The notes under the pieces: generated by a model
Told to the model about the DNA's origin: nothing
What the model saw: the letters and a program-made list of their open reading frames with translations, nothing else
Databases searched by the model: none
Assembly: GCF_008122205.1 (NCBI RefSeq)
Contig: NZ_PHNJ01000012.1
Location: 1 to 64,000 of the forward strand
Length of the DNA stretch: 64,000 bases
Direction: 5' to 3'
Origin: Natronococcus pandeyae
GTDB lineage: Archaea > Halobacteriota > Halobacteria > Halobacteriales > Natrialbaceae
Shown here: piece after piece, positions 7,478 to 16,035 of the stretch
How the letters are laid out: each line of letters begins with the position of its first letter
How positions within the stretch are numbered: position 1 is the first letter of the stretch
Position numbers and translations under genes: made by a program

Positions 7478-7848
7478 GGGACCTCCCGACGGTACAGGAC
7501 GACGAGTGCGACGATCAACAGCCCCTGTGCGACCTTGTCGACGACTTCGGGAACGGAGAGATCGGCGACGGCGGTCGGTTCGTTGGCGAGATACCAGAAG
7601 ACGATCTGGGCGCCGGTGAACGGAATCCCGGCGAGGTAGACGAGAGGACGACGATAGTCGACGAGAACGAGCGCGATTCCGAGGAGGAATCCGGCGGTCG
7701 CGAGCAGGAACGCCACGCCCATCCAGTGCGGGAGAAACCCGACGCCGAGTACCAGGTGGACGACTGCGGAGACGGTCGCTAGCGCGATCGCCGCCCAGTG
7801 AACGGGTGTGAGCGACTCGAGTGCGATGGGACCCTCAGCAGCGGCCAT
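7474..7848 (-). CDS. Four-helix haloarchaeal membrane protein
   Basis: A 124-residue protein with four predicted membrane helices: IALATVSAVVHLVLGVGFL, VAFLLATAGFLLGIALVLV, YLAGIPFTGAQIVFWYLAN and VAQGLLIVALVVLYRREVP. It begins MAAAEGPIALESLTPVHW. It resembles small conserved haloarchaeal membrane proteins of unknown function (possibly the family called DUF7475; this is from memory and unchecked). Its stop overlaps the start of the CDP-alcohol phosphatidyltransferase gene by 4 bp, so it is likely to work with that enzyme. Confidence 0.75.
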   Translation of the reverse strand: MAAAEGPIALESLTPVHWAAIALATVSAVVHLVLGVGFLPHWMGVAFLLATAGFLLGIALVLVDYRRPLVYLAGIPFTGAQIVFWYLANEPTAVADLSVPEVVDKVAQGLLIVALVVLYRREVP

Positions 7849-7903
7849 AGCGACAGACTACCAGAAGTACAGAAAAACGCTTTTCGGCATGGCGGTCGGC
7901 ACC

Positions 7904-8512
7904 TCAAATCTTGTTCGCGGGCGGGACCGTCCGATCGTCGGGGCCGGTCGTTTCGCCGACACCGAACAGAATCCGTACCCCGGCACCGGTTCCCAGGATC
8001 GCAGCGATCCCGGTGACGGCGACGGCTACCGGTACCGACAGCGCGGAGGCTCCGCTCAGGAGCGAGCCGACAAGTACCCCGACCCAGAGCCGGTCCTGTC
8101 CGAGTCGTGTCGCGACCGAAACGCCCACGGCGACGAAACCGAGCGCCGTCAGAACCGGAAGAACGGTGAGACTCAGGACGATCATGATGACGCCGAAGAA
8201 CATTCCGACGCTCGTCTCGAGCAGGAGCGTGCCGCCGATTGCGAGGCCACCGAGAACGAACGTGGTCGGGACGCCGATACAACTCGAGATGACGGGACTT
8301 CGCCGGGACTTCGTGACGATCCGTGTGCCGTACCCCTGGAGGAGTCCGAGAACGACCGTCGCGAGGAGCAGCGTCGCGGCGAACTGAACGCCGACTCGTT
8401 CGAACGGGCCGAGCGACTGGAGCAGTTCGAGTTCGGCCTGGATCGTCGCGAGGCTGGCGATCGTCTCTCTGGTCGAGGCGCCGGTGGAGTGTAATAAGCT
8501 TGGTGGCCACAT
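7904..8512 (-). CDS. Multi-spanning membrane protein, unknown function
   Basis: A 202-residue protein with a roughly 45-residue N-terminal region followed by about five hydrophobic segments, among them FAATLLLATVVLGLLQGYG, TTFVLGGLAIGGTLLLETS, a long Val/Leu-rich pair starting MFFGVIMIVLSL, and VAVAVTGIAAILGTGAGV. The end is hydrophilic (GPDDRTVPPANKI). I recognise no catalytic motif. The frame stays open far upstream, antisense to rpl1, but the ATG at 8512 (MWPPSLLHS) lies just downstream of an AT-rich AACATTAACC stretch at promoter distance and begins where rpl1 antisense ends. It is transcribed divergently from the rpl1 operon. Confidence 0.65.
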   Translation of the reverse strand: MWPPSLLHSTGASTRETIASLATIQAELELLQSLGPFERVGVQFAATLLLATVVLGLLQGYGTRIVTKSRRSPVISSCIGVPTTFVLGGLAIGGTLLLETSVGMFFGVIMIVLSLTVLPVLTALGFVAVGVSVATRLGQDRLWVGVLVGSLLSGASALSVPVAVAVTGIAAILGTGAGVRILFGVGETTGPDDRTVPPANKI

Positions 8513-8638
8513 ACAGTGTTTCGTTACATTCTGTTTGGTTAATGTTTTCGGTTCGCACGACCAGGAGATCGGTCGGTAACGGGGCGTCGCCCTGTGGCGC
8601 GTTCGGTTCGGAGACACACGGGCGGTGGAGTTCGACGG

Positions 8639-8732
8639 GTTTAAGTTCCACATGGCACTTCGTTCAACAGAGACAGGCATTGCCTGTTTCACTGACCCGT
8701 AGGAGCACTCCTGCGTACTACGGAGGTGAACG
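8639..8732 (+). promoter_or_regulatory. Promoter and structured leader of the rpl1 operon
   Basis: A TATA-like GTTTAAG at 8639-8645 predicts transcription from about 8668, giving a leader of about 65 nt. The leader contains a perfect inverted repeat ACAGGCATTGCCTGT (8673-8687). A second hairpin has outer arms CCGTAG (8697-8702) and CTACGG (8718-8723) and inner arms GGAG/CTCC. The strong ribosome-binding site GGAGGTGA (8722-8729) begins inside the last arm, so folding would partly hide it. In other archaea and bacteria, L1 represses its own operon by binding an mRNA mimic of its rRNA site. The leader here is the natural candidate for that, which is inference. Confidence 0.6.
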
Positions 8733-9365
8733 ATGGCAGATACGGATATTGAAAAAGCAGTCACTCGCGCACTCGACGAGGCACCCGATCGGAACTTCAC
8801 CGAGACGGTCGACCTCGCGATCAATCTGCGCGACCTCGACCTAAACGAACCGTCGAATCGTGTTGACGAGTCTATCGTCCTGCCGTCCGGAACCGGCCAG
8901 GAAACCCGTATCGTCGTTATCGCCGAGGGGGAAACCGCCGTCCGCGCCGAAGAGGCAGCGGACGAGGTTCTCTCGGAGAGCGACGTGGCCGATCTGGACG
9001 ACGACGAAGCCAAAGATATGGCGGACGAGACGGACTTCTTCATCGCCGAAGAGGCGATGATGCAAGATATCGCCCGGCACCTGGGGACCATCCTCGGTCC
9101 ACGAGGGAAGATGCCGGACCCGCTCGGCCCCGACGACGACGTCGTCGAGACCGTCAACAGACTCAAAAATACCGTGCAGCTTCGCTCGCGCGACCGTCGA
9201 ACGTTCCACACGCTCGTCGGCGCCGAAGACATGGATGCCGAAGATATCGCCGACAACATCGACGTCATCCTGCGTCGCCTGCACGCTGACCTCGAGAAAG
9301 GCCCACAGAACATCGACGGCGTCTACGTAAAGACGACGATGGGGCCGTCCGAGGAGGTCGTCTAA
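8733..9365 (+). CDS. rpl1: 50S ribosomal protein L1
   Basis: A 210-residue archaeal L1, beginning [20 protein letters not shown]. The conserved RNA-binding signature [10 protein letters not shown] is at residues 121-130, and the C-terminal half contains [22 protein letters not shown] and the end [14 protein letters not shown]1 forms the mobile stalk that interacts with E-site tRNA and in many organisms is also the translational repressor of its own operon. The ATG is preceded by a good Shine-Dalgarno GGAGGTGA. The gene ends one base before rpl10. Confidence 0.97.
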   Translation: MADTDIEKAVTRALDEAPDRNFTETVDLAINLRDLDLNEPSNRVDESIVLPSGTGQETRIVVIAEGETAVRAEEAADEVLSESDVADLDDDEAKDMADETDFFIAEEAMMQDIARHLGTILGPRGKMPDPLGPDDDVVETVNRLKNTVQLRSRDRRTFHTLVGAEDMDAEDIADNIDVILRRLHADLEKGPQNIDGVYVKTTMGPSEEVV

Positions 9366-9366
9366 C

Positions 9367-10407
9367 ATGAGCGCACAGGCTGAACGCAAGACCGAGAACC
9401 TTCCCCAGTGGAAAAAAGAGGAAGTCGACGAGCTCGCACAGCTCATCGAGAGCTACGAGAGCGTCGGCGTCGTCGGTATCGCCGGTATTCCGAGCAAGCA
9501 GCTTCAGGATATGCGTCGTGACCTGCACGGCACCGCCGAGTTGCGCGTCAGCCGCAACACCCTGCAGGTTCGCGCGCTGGAAGCCGCCGGACTCGGCGAC
9601 CTCGTCGAGCAGATCGAGGGACAGGTCGGTCTGGTCGGAACGAACGATAACCCGTTCGCACTCTACAAGGAGCTGGAGGCGTCGAAGACGCCCGCTCCGA
9701 TCAACGAGGGCGAAGTCGCCCCGAACGACATCGTGATCCCCGAAGGGGACACCGGTGTCGACCCGGGCCCGTTCGTCGGCGAACTCCAGAGCATCGGTGC
9801 GAACGCCCGGATCGAAGACGGCTCGATCAAGGTCATGGAGGACTCGACGGTTCTCGAGGCCGGTGGGGAAGTCACCGCCGACCTCGCGAACGTCCTCAAC
9901 GAACTGGGTATCGAGCCCAAGGAAGTCGGACTCGACCTTCGCGCCGTCGTGGCCGAAGGAACGCTCTTCGACCCCGAGGACCTCGACATCGACGTCGAGG
10001 CCTACGAGAGCGACATCCAGGCGGCCGCCGCCGGCGCCCGCAACCTCTCGATCAACGCGAGCTACCCGACCGAGGCAACGGCACCGACCCTCATCGCCAA
10101 GGCAACGGGCGAGGCCAAGAGCCTCGGCCTGCACGCCGCGATCGAGGACGAAGAGCTGATGCCCGACCTCGTCAGCAAGGCCGACGCGCAGCTTCGCGCG
10201 CTCGCTGCCCAGATCGACGACGAGGAAGCCCTGCCTGAGGAACTGCAGGGTGTCGAGGCGCCCGCCGCCGCCGAGCCGGCTGCAGACGAGGAAGACGAAT
10301 CGGCAGACGACCAAGACGAGACCGAGGCCGACGAGGCCGACACCGACGACGATGACGACGAAGACGACGGTGACGGCGCAGAAGGACTCGGCGCGATGTT
10401 CGGATAA
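9367..10407 (+). CDS. rpl10: 50S ribosomal protein L10 (P0)
   Basis: A 346-residue archaeal P0/L10, beginning [20 protein letters not shown]. It has the rRNA-binding N-terminal domain ([20 protein letters not shown]) and the archaeal insertion domain. A helical tail anchors P1 dimers, and there is a very acidic C-terminal linker rich in Asp and Glu. The end, EGLGAMFG, is the shared P-protein tail. It anchors the GTPase-recruiting stalk. It is the middle gene of rpl1-rpl10-rpl12, starting directly after rpl1 and 21 bp before rpl12. Confidence 0.97.
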   Translation: MSAQAERKTENLPQWKKEEVDELAQLIESYESVGVVGIAGIPSKQLQDMRRDLHGTAELRVSRNTLQVRALEAAGLGDLVEQIEGQVGLVGTNDNPFALYKELEASKTPAPINEGEVAPNDIVIPEGDTGVDPGPFVGELQSIGANARIEDGSIKVMEDSTVLEAGGEVTADLANVLNELGIEPKEVGLDLRAVVAEGTLFDPEDLDIDVEAYESDIQAAAAGARNLSINASYPTEATAPTLIAKATGEAKSLGLHAAIEDEELMPDLVSKADAQLRALAAQIDDEEALPEELQGVEAPAAAEPAADEEDESADDQDETEADEADTDDDDDEDDGDGAEGLGAMFG

Positions 10408-10428
10408 CCACAACTGGAGGATTCAACA

Positions 10429-10773
10429 ATGGAATACGTATACGCTGCACTCATCCTGAACGAGACGGACGAAGAGCTCAACGAAGACAACCTGACGAAC
10501 GTGCTCGACGCCGCTGGCGTCGACGTCGAGGAGTCCCGAGTCAAGGCGCTCGTCGCCGCACTCGAGGACGTCGACATCGACGAAGCGGTCTCCGAGGCCG
10601 CCGCCGTTCCCGCCGCTGGTGGTGCCGCAGGCGGTGCCGCGGCCGGCGAGGCTGCAGGCGACGAGGAAGAAGTCGAAGAGACCGAGGACGTCCCGGACAC
10701 GACGGACGAAGACGAGGACGACGACGAGGACGAGGAAGCCGGTGGCGAGGGCCTCGGCGAGCTCTTCGGCTAA
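10429..10773 (+). CDS. rpl12: 50S ribosomal protein L12 (P1)
   Basis: A 114-residue archaeal P1 protein. The N-terminal dimerisation and P0-binding domain runs [20 protein letters not shown] and on through [17 protein letters not shown]. An Ala/Gly hinge ([18 protein letters not shown]) and a highly acidic stretch follow, ending GEGLGELFG, the conserved factor-binding tail. It is the stalk protein that recruits elongation factors. A ribosome-binding site GGAGG lies about 11 bases before the ATG. After the stop the sequence GTCGCGACGCGAC (10774-10786) can form a short hairpin followed by T-containing stretches, probably the end of the operon. Confidence 0.97.
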   Translation: MEYVYAALILNETDEELNEDNLTNVLDAAGVDVEESRVKALVAALEDVDIDEAVSEAAAVPAAGGAAGGAAAGEAAGDEEEVEETEDVPDTTDEDEDDDEDEEAGGEGLGELFG

Positions 10774-10860
10774 GTCGCGACGCGACGATTTCGAACATCC
10801 TGATTTCTTTCGACGCAACGACCCAGTAGCTACTTCTCCGTGCCGCGTGAGCAGCCGATC

Positions 10861-11553
10861 GTGACAACCGCAGTGTACTTCGATCTCGACGGGACGCTCT
10901 GTACGTACGACCGCTCGTTCGAGGAGCAGTTCGCGACGACGGTGTCGCCGTACGGCGAGCCAACCGACGCGGCCTACGACGCCTACGTCGACCGGCTGTT
11001 CGGCGCTCTCGAGAGCTGCGAGTCCGAGCCGTATCGGCGCGCGTTCGAGGCCGTCGCGGAGACTGCGGAACTCGACGTCGCGCCCGTCACACTCGCAAGC
11101 GATCACTGCGAGACGGAACTCGAGGCGTTAGTCGTGTCCGCAAACGCGACGCGCGTCCTCGAGCGCGTCGCCGAGACGAATCCGATCGGTATCTTGACCA
11201 ACGGCGACGGGAGTCAACAGCGAGCGAAACTCGAGCGCCACGGACTCGGCGAACTCGTCGAGGAGGTGCTCGTCTCGAACGACGTCGGCGCCGGGAAGCC
11301 CGACCCTGAAATCTTCGACCTCGCGAAGGAACGACTTCCTGCCGACGAGCACGTCTACGTCGGCGACAGCTACGACGAAGACATCGTCGGCGCCCGGTCG
11401 GCGGGGTTCCGGACGATCTACGTGGTCGAGAACGAGACGGGCGCGAACGATACCGACGCCGCCGATGCAGTCGTCTCGGCTGTCGGGGAACTGCTCGATC
11501 CGACCGGGCTTCCGTCCCAGATCGCGACGCCGTTCGAGCCGGCAGAACGATAA
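10861..11553 (+). CDS. HAD superfamily hydrolase
   Basis: A 230-residue HAD phosphatase-like protein with all four motifs: I, YFDLDGTLCTYD; II, GILTNGDGSQ; III, the Lys in GAGKPDPEIF; IV, VYVGDSYDEDIVGA. The helical cap between motifs I and II makes it a class C1 HAD, like phosphoglycolate phosphatases and haloacid dehalogenases. The nucleophilic and acid/base aspartates are both present, so it should be active; the substrate is unknown. Two GTG codons are possible starts. I choose 10861, which gives the compact N-terminus MTTAVYFDLDGTL; 10840 would add seven residues. It lies 87 bp after rpl12 and may be read from its own promoter. Confidence 0.85.
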   Translation: MTTAVYFDLDGTLCTYDRSFEEQFATTVSPYGEPTDAAYDAYVDRLFGALESCESEPYRRAFEAVAETAELDVAPVTLASDHCETELEALVVSANATRVLERVAETNPIGILTNGDGSQQRAKLERHGLGELVEEVLVSNDVGAGKPDPEIFDLAKERLPADEHVYVGDSYDEDIVGARSAGFRTIYVVENETGANDTDAADAVVSAVGELLDPTGLPSQIATPFEPAER

Positions 11554-11607
11554 CGCTCGAGCGGCCGTCCCGCGAGTTTAAATCGGAGGACGCGCCCAAC
11601 CTGGGCG

Positions 11608-12849
11608 ATGGTCGGTGCACCGGTCGAGTTCGTCGGGGATCCAGGGCTGGCGCTGCAGTTACTCGCCTGGATCCTGGCCGGCTCCGCGCTGGGCACCCTG
11701 AGCGGGCTCGTTCCGGGGCTCCACGCCAACAACTTCGCGCTGTTGCTCGCCGGCATCGCGCCGTCGGTCCCCGGCCCGCCGCTGTTCGTCGGCTGCGCGA
11801 TGCTCGCGGCCGGCGTCGTCCACACCTTTCTGAACGCCGTTCCCGCGATGGCGCTGGGCGTCCCCGACGCCGAGATGGCCGTGACCGCGCTTCCTGGCCA
11901 TCGGATGGTACTGGAGGGCCGCGGCTACGAGGCGATCCGTCTCTCCGCGCTCGGGAGCATCCTCGCCGTTCTCGCGGCGGTTCCGCTCGCCGTGCCGATA
12001 ACGTGGGGCGTGACGGCCGCGTATCCGACCATCAGGGACAATCTGTCGCTCGTGCTGGCGGCCGTGGTGGTCGCACTGGTCGCTTCGGAGCGAACCTGGC
12101 GAGTCAGAGGCGGGGGCCTGCTCGCGTTCGCCCTCGCGGCGGCCCTGGGCGCGCTGACCCTCGACCTCTCGCCGGATTCGCCGCTCGAGGCCGGCGGCAT
12201 GCTCGCGCCCCTGTTCGCGGGACTGTTCGGTGCACCGGTGTTGATCGACGCGATCCGTGGAAGCGGCATTCCGCCGCAGGACGAGGAGACGATCGCGCTC
12301 CCTCGCTGGCTGGTCGGAGTGACGGCGGTTGCCGGGGCGCTCGCAGGTGCCGTCGTCGGCTATATTCCGGGTATCTCGGCGGCGATCGCCGCCGTCGCAG
12401 TGCTCGTCTTCGTCCCCGGCCGCTCGGGCGACCGCGGCTACATCGTCGCCACGAGCGGGGTCGATACCGCAAATACGATCTTTGCGCTGTTCGCTCTGGT
12501 CGCCATCGGTCAGCCCAGAACGGGTGTGATGGTCGCCTTCGAGAGCGTGAACGCGCCGCTCGAGATCCCCGTCTTGCTGTCAGGGATCCTCGTCGCCGGC
12601 GCCGTCGGGTTCGTCCTCGTGATTACGGTCGGTGACGCGTACCTCGAGTTCGTCGGTCGGATGGAGTACTGGAAGATCTCGGCCGTCGTGCTCGGCGGCT
12701 TGCTCGTCCTCTCCTACCTCTTTACTGGATTTCTCGGGATCGTCGTCTTCGTCGTCGCGGCGGCGATCGGGATGGTCCCCGTTCGGCTGCGAGCCCGACG
12801 GGTCCACCTGATGGGCGTCCTCATCGGCCCGTTGATCGTCGGCGGCTAG
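11608..12849 (+). CDS. TctA-like (DUF112) membrane permease
   Basis: A 413-residue protein with about eleven membrane segments. The motif SGLVPGLHANNFALLLAG near residue 35, and a second related loop VGYIPGISAAIAAVAV near residue 250, are typical of the two inverted halves of the tripartite tricarboxylate transporter large subunit TctA. Archaeal members often occur without the periplasmic TctC and small TctB subunits, as here, and their substrate is not known. The TATA-like GTTTAAAT at 11576-11583 lies about 28 bases before the ATG, predicting a leaderless transcript. No other transporter subunit is nearby. Confidence 0.82.
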   Translation: MVGAPVEFVGDPGLALQLLAWILAGSALGTLSGLVPGLHANNFALLLAGIAPSVPGPPLFVGCAMLAAGVVHTFLNAVPAMALGVPDAEMAVTALPGHRMVLEGRGYEAIRLSALGSILAVLAAVPLAVPITWGVTAAYPTIRDNLSLVLAAVVVALVASERTWRVRGGGLLAFALAAALGALTLDLSPDSPLEAGGMLAPLFAGLFGAPVLIDAIRGSGIPPQDEETIALPRWLVGVTAVAGALAGAVVGYIPGISAAIAAVAVLVFVPGRSGDRGYIVATSGVDTANTIFALFALVAIGQPRTGVMVAFESVNAPLEIPVLLSGILVAGAVGFVLVITVGDAYLEFVGRMEYWKISAVVLGGLLVLSYLFTGFLGIVVFVVAAAIGMVPVRLRARRVHLMGVLIGPLIVGG

Positions 12850-12859
12850 TTCCTGGTGA

Positions 12860-12890
12860 TAACACGCGACTGTCTGAAGGTCGTGTGTTA
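12860..12890. promoter_or_regulatory. Inverted repeat upstream of the lactonase/ADH operon
   Basis: TAACACGCGAC (12860-12870) and GTCGTGTGTTA (12880-12890) are an inverted repeat with 10 of 11 positions paired and a 9-base spacer. It lies immediately upstream of the likely core promoter AACCTTTTTATCG (about 12900-12912) of the metallo-lactonase gene, the place for an activator site or a partly overlapping repressor site. It also follows the stop of the TctA-like gene, so a transcript-end hairpin is the alternative, but there is no T-run directly after it. Confidence 0.55.
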
Positions 12891-12945
12891 ATGTCACGCA
12901 AACCTTTTTATCGAACCCGGTGTAGGGGCTCGAGGTGTATCTCCG

Positions 12946-13752
12946 ATGGTAAACGCAACGATCGACGTCGTCTATCGGGGCGGACTCGAGTGCGACCAGA
13001 ACTACATGATCGAGGGCCAGACGATGGCGACCCACGACGAGCCGAATCCGGACCTCGACTACGAGGAGATTCCCGTCTGGAGTCTCGTCATCGACCATCC
13101 CGAGGCGACGATCCTCTGGGACACCGGCTCCCACCACGACGCGCTGGACGGACACTGGCCGGAAGGGCTTGCCCAGGCGTTCTATCCTCACGACGCCCAC
13201 GAGCATCGGCTCGACGACGATCTCGAGGAGGCAGGGTATAGCCTCGACGACATCGACGCCGTCTTCCAGACCCACCTGCACCTCGATCACGCGGGCGGGC
13301 TGGAGTTTTTCGACGGCACCGACGTTCCGATCTACGTGCACGAAAAAGAGATCAAGTTCGCCTACTATAGCGCCAAGACGGAGAAGGGAAGCACCGCGTA
13401 CATCCTCGAGGATTTCGACCACGACCTGAACTGGGAAATCATCCACCGTGATCGCGAGGAACACTTCGAAGACCTCGAGTTCGTTCGCTTCCCCGGCCAC
13501 ACACCGGGTCTGACGGGAACGGTGGTTCATCTCGACGACGACGGTACGATCGTCTTCACCGGCGACCAGATCTACCAGGCGCCGAACTACGAGGCGGAGG
13601 CGCCCCTGGGTGCCGGTCTCCTCTGGGGGAAGACCGAGTGGTTCGACAGCCTCCAGCGGATCAAAGAGATCGAGCGTCGCCACGACGCCGAGGTCGTCTA
13701 CGGCCACGATACGGAACAGTTCTCCGAGATCGAAGACGGGTGGGGACAATGA
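12946..13752 (+). CDS. Metallo-beta-lactamase-fold hydrolase, N-acyl-homoserine lactonase-like
   Basis: A 268-residue MBL-fold enzyme. The dinuclear zinc motif HLHLDH is complete (His110, His112, Asp114, His115), with His185 in FPGHTPG, Asp207 in VFTGD and a late His in YGHD. The overall arrangement, including the long segment before HxHxDH and the GHTPG loop, is that of the AiiA/AttM lactonase branch. The substrate could be an acyl-homoserine lactone, gamma-butyrolactone or another lactone. It has its own promoter with an inverted repeat in front, and its stop overlaps the start of an iron alcohol dehydrogenase as ATGA, so the two products very likely act in sequence. Confidence 0.87.
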   Translation: MVNATIDVVYRGGLECDQNYMIEGQTMATHDEPNPDLDYEEIPVWSLVIDHPEATILWDTGSHHDALDGHWPEGLAQAFYPHDAHEHRLDDDLEEAGYSLDDIDAVFQTHLHLDHAGGLEFFDGTDVPIYVHEKEIKFAYYSAKTEKGSTAYILEDFDHDLNWEIIHRDREEHFEDLEFVRFPGHTPGLTGTVVHLDDDGTIVFTGDQIYQAPNYEAEAPLGAGLLWGKTEWFDSLQRIKEIERRHDAEVVYGHDTEQFSEIEDGWGQ

Positions 13753-15074
13753 CGACGGGGTACGAACGCTCGGTCTCGGCGCCCGAACACGAACTGCAGC
13801 CGGAGACGGTCTGGCACCTCCAGATGCCGGAGATCCGCTGTGGGCGTGACGCGGTCGAGGAGCTCGGATTCCAGATCGCCGATCTGGGCGTCAGCGCCGA
13901 CGAAGACCCCCACGGGCTCGTCGTCACCGACGAGAATCTGGTCGACATCGGCCACGTCGACCGCGTCACCGATCACCTCGAGGACGCGGGCTACGACGTC
14001 ACCGTCTGGGACGGCGTGGAACGCGAACCGTCGATCGAGAACGTCGACGGCTGTATCGAGTTCGTCCGCGAGAACGAGGGCGACGCGGGGTACGACTTCT
14101 ACGTCGGCTTCGGCGGCGGCAGTTGCATCGACGTGGCCAAGACGACCCGCGCGGTGATCGCCAACGGCGGTCAGGTGCTCGACTACATCGCGGAGCCGAC
14201 CGGTGAGGGAGCGGCCCTGACCGAGTCCGGACCGCCGCTCGTGCTCATGCCGACGACGGCGGGAACGGGCGCCGAGATCTCGCCGGTCGCCATCCTCTCG
14301 GTCGAGGAGAAAGACATCAAGGAGGGGATCTCTAGCAACCACATCCGGGCCGACGCCGCGATTCTCGACCCCGCGTTCACGACGACGTTACCCCCCGACA
14401 CGACCGGCAAGACGGCCATGGACGCGCTGGGTCACGCCATCGAGGGCTACACGACCCACCCGTTCGACGGCCTCCTGCGGGCGTCCGATCCCGAGTCGCG
14501 ACCCGTCTACGCCGGCCGGACGGAACTGACCGAGATGTTCTCCGAGAAGGCGATAGCGTTGCTATCGGGGAACGTTCGGACGGCGGTCCACAACGGCGAC
14601 GACCTCGAGGCGCGGGCGGCGATGCTCAAGGGCGCGCTGTTCGGTGCGATCGCCGGACTGACCGCCGGAGCGAGCCTCTGTCACGCGATGGCCTACCCCG
14701 TCGGCAACCGGTACCACACCTATCACGGCGAGACGATCGCCGTGCTCACCCCCGCGAGCACGCTCGGCTACAACGCCGCCAGCGATCCCGAGCGATTCGT
14801 CGCGGTCGCCGAGATGCTCGGCGCGGATACCGACGGCATGGGGACCCGCGAGGCCGCCGACCAGGCCAGGCGGGAGTACGTTCGGCTCCAGCAGGACCTG
14901 AACGTCGTTCCGAGCGGTCTCAACGAACTCGCCGGCGTCACCGAGGACGACGTCGACTGGCTGGCGACCCAGACCGTCGAGACCCAGCAACGGCTGTTGC
15001 GCTGTAATCCGCGGCCGGTGACGAAAGCCGACGCCGAGGACATCTTCCGGGACGCGCTGCACAACTGGGAGTGA
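13749..15074 (+). CDS. Iron-containing (class III) alcohol dehydrogenase
   Basis: A 441-residue protein of the Fe-ADH family. It shows VGFGGGSCIDVAK (pyrophosphate loop), LMPTTAGTGAEISPVAI, and the metal-binding region DALGHAIEGYTTHPFDG followed by LCHAMAYPVGNRYHTYHGE. The last two contain the His residues that bind iron. Its length and the inserted segment make it resemble hydroxyacid-oxoacid transhydrogenases and 4-hydroxybutyrate dehydrogenases. I take the ATG at 13749 because it overlaps the MBL hydrolase stop by 4 bp and gives MTTGYERSVSAPEHELQPE. Coupled to a lactonase, it could oxidise the hydroxy acid released by lactone opening. It converges with the BtpA gene. Confidence 0.9.
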   Translation: MTTGYERSVSAPEHELQPETVWHLQMPEIRCGRDAVEELGFQIADLGVSADEDPHGLVVTDENLVDIGHVDRVTDHLEDAGYDVTVWDGVEREPSIENVDGCIEFVRENEGDAGYDFYVGFGGGSCIDVAKTTRAVIANGGQVLDYIAEPTGEGAALTESGPPLVLMPTTAGTGAEISPVAILSVEEKDIKEGISSNHIRADAAILDPAFTTTLPPDTTGKTAMDALGHAIEGYTTHPFDGLLRASDPESRPVYAGRTELTEMFSEKAIALLSGNVRTAVHNGDDLEARAAMLKGALFGAIAGLTAGASLCHAMAYPVGNRYHTYHGETIAVLTPASTLGYNAASDPERFVAVAEMLGADTDGMGTREAADQARREYVRLQQDLNVVPSGLNELAGVTEDDVDWLATQTVETQQRLLRCNPRPVTKADAEDIFRDALHNWE

Positions 15075-15092
15075 CGCGAGCGACGGGACCGA

Positions 15093-15929
15093 TCACTCCT
15101 CGCTCGCGTTCCGTGCGGCCACCAGGTCGTCGACTCGCTCGCTCGAGACGCGGTTCGTCGTCTCACCGCCCTCTTTGAGCGCCGTGCCGACGATGACGCC
15201 GTCGGCGCCGGCCTCGAGACAGTCACCGACCGTCTCGGTCGTGACGCCGCTGCCGACGAACACGGGCGCCCGCTCTACGTCGTGTTCCGCGAGCACGCCG
15301 GCGACGCGTTCGACATCCGCGAGTGCCGTCTTGGTCCCCGTTCCGGGACCCGAGACGATGAGGCCGTCGGCCTTCCCGCGTTCGGTCGTCTCGAGAGCAG
15401 CCTGTCGAACGTCCGTCTCGCCGACTGGCGTCGCGTGTTTCACGTGGACATCCGCGAGGATCGCTGTGTCGGCGTCGATTCGGTCCCGAAGGCGCAGCGT
15501 CTCGTGGGCCCGTCCCTCGAGGACCCCCTGGTCGGTCGCCGCCGTCCCGACGTGGACGTTCACCCGGACGAAGTCGGCGCCAGCGGCGGCAGCGATCGAC
15601 AGCGCGGCCTCGGCGTCGTTGCGAAGCACGTTGATCCCGACCGGGACGTCGACGGCACTCGTCAGCGTCGTCGCAAGCGCTGCCATCTCCGCGACGGTGT
15701 GGGTCGGCGCTTCGTCGGGGTAGAACGGCGCGTCGCCGAAGTTCTCGAGCATAATGCCGTCGACGCCGCCGGCTTCGAGTCGCTGTGCGTCCTCGAGCAT
15801 CCCGGTCCGGATCGCGTCGCGGTCGTCGGTCACCGAATCGTACCCCGGCGCACCCGGAAGCGGCGGGAGGTGCACCATCCCGATCACCGGGTGGGTCGCG
15901 TCGAACCGGTCGCGGAGATCGATAGCCAT
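15093..15929 (-). CDS. BtpA/SgcQ family (beta/alpha)8-barrel protein
   Basis: A 278-residue protein with the family hallmark VIGMVHLPPLPGAPGYDS at the N-terminus. Barrel strands follow: GVDGIMLENFGDAPF, VPVGINVLRNDAEAAL, ADFVRVNVHVGTAATDQG, ILADVHVKHATPVG and the phosphate-binding-type end PVFVGSGVTTETVGDCLEAGADGVIVGTALK. Members include BtpA, needed for photosystem I stability in cyanobacteria, and SgcQ of E. coli; the enzymatic activity is unsettled. The ATG at 15929 gives the standard start. It is divergent from the old-yellow-enzyme homologue and converges on the iron alcohol dehydrogenase. Confidence 0.88.
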   Translation of the reverse strand: MAIDLRDRFDATHPVIGMVHLPPLPGAPGYDSVTDDRDAIRTGMLEDAQRLEAGGVDGIMLENFGDAPFYPDEAPTHTVAEMAALATTLTSAVDVPVGINVLRNDAEAALSIAAAAGADFVRVNVHVGTAATDQGVLEGRAHETLRLRDRIDADTAILADVHVKHATPVGETDVRQAALETTERGKADGLIVSGPGTGTKTALADVERVAGVLAEHDVERAPVFVGSGVTTETVGDCLEAGADGVIVGTALKEGGETTNRVSSERVDDLVAARNASEE

Positions 15930-16035
15930 GACGGAGGTGGTTCGGCGAGCGGGATAAGGATACGTTCCTCGGACGCTCCGGCAAGGGCGTCGCCGTCCGC
16001 GCCCGTTAACTCCCGGTGGTCGCAACGATCGAGCG

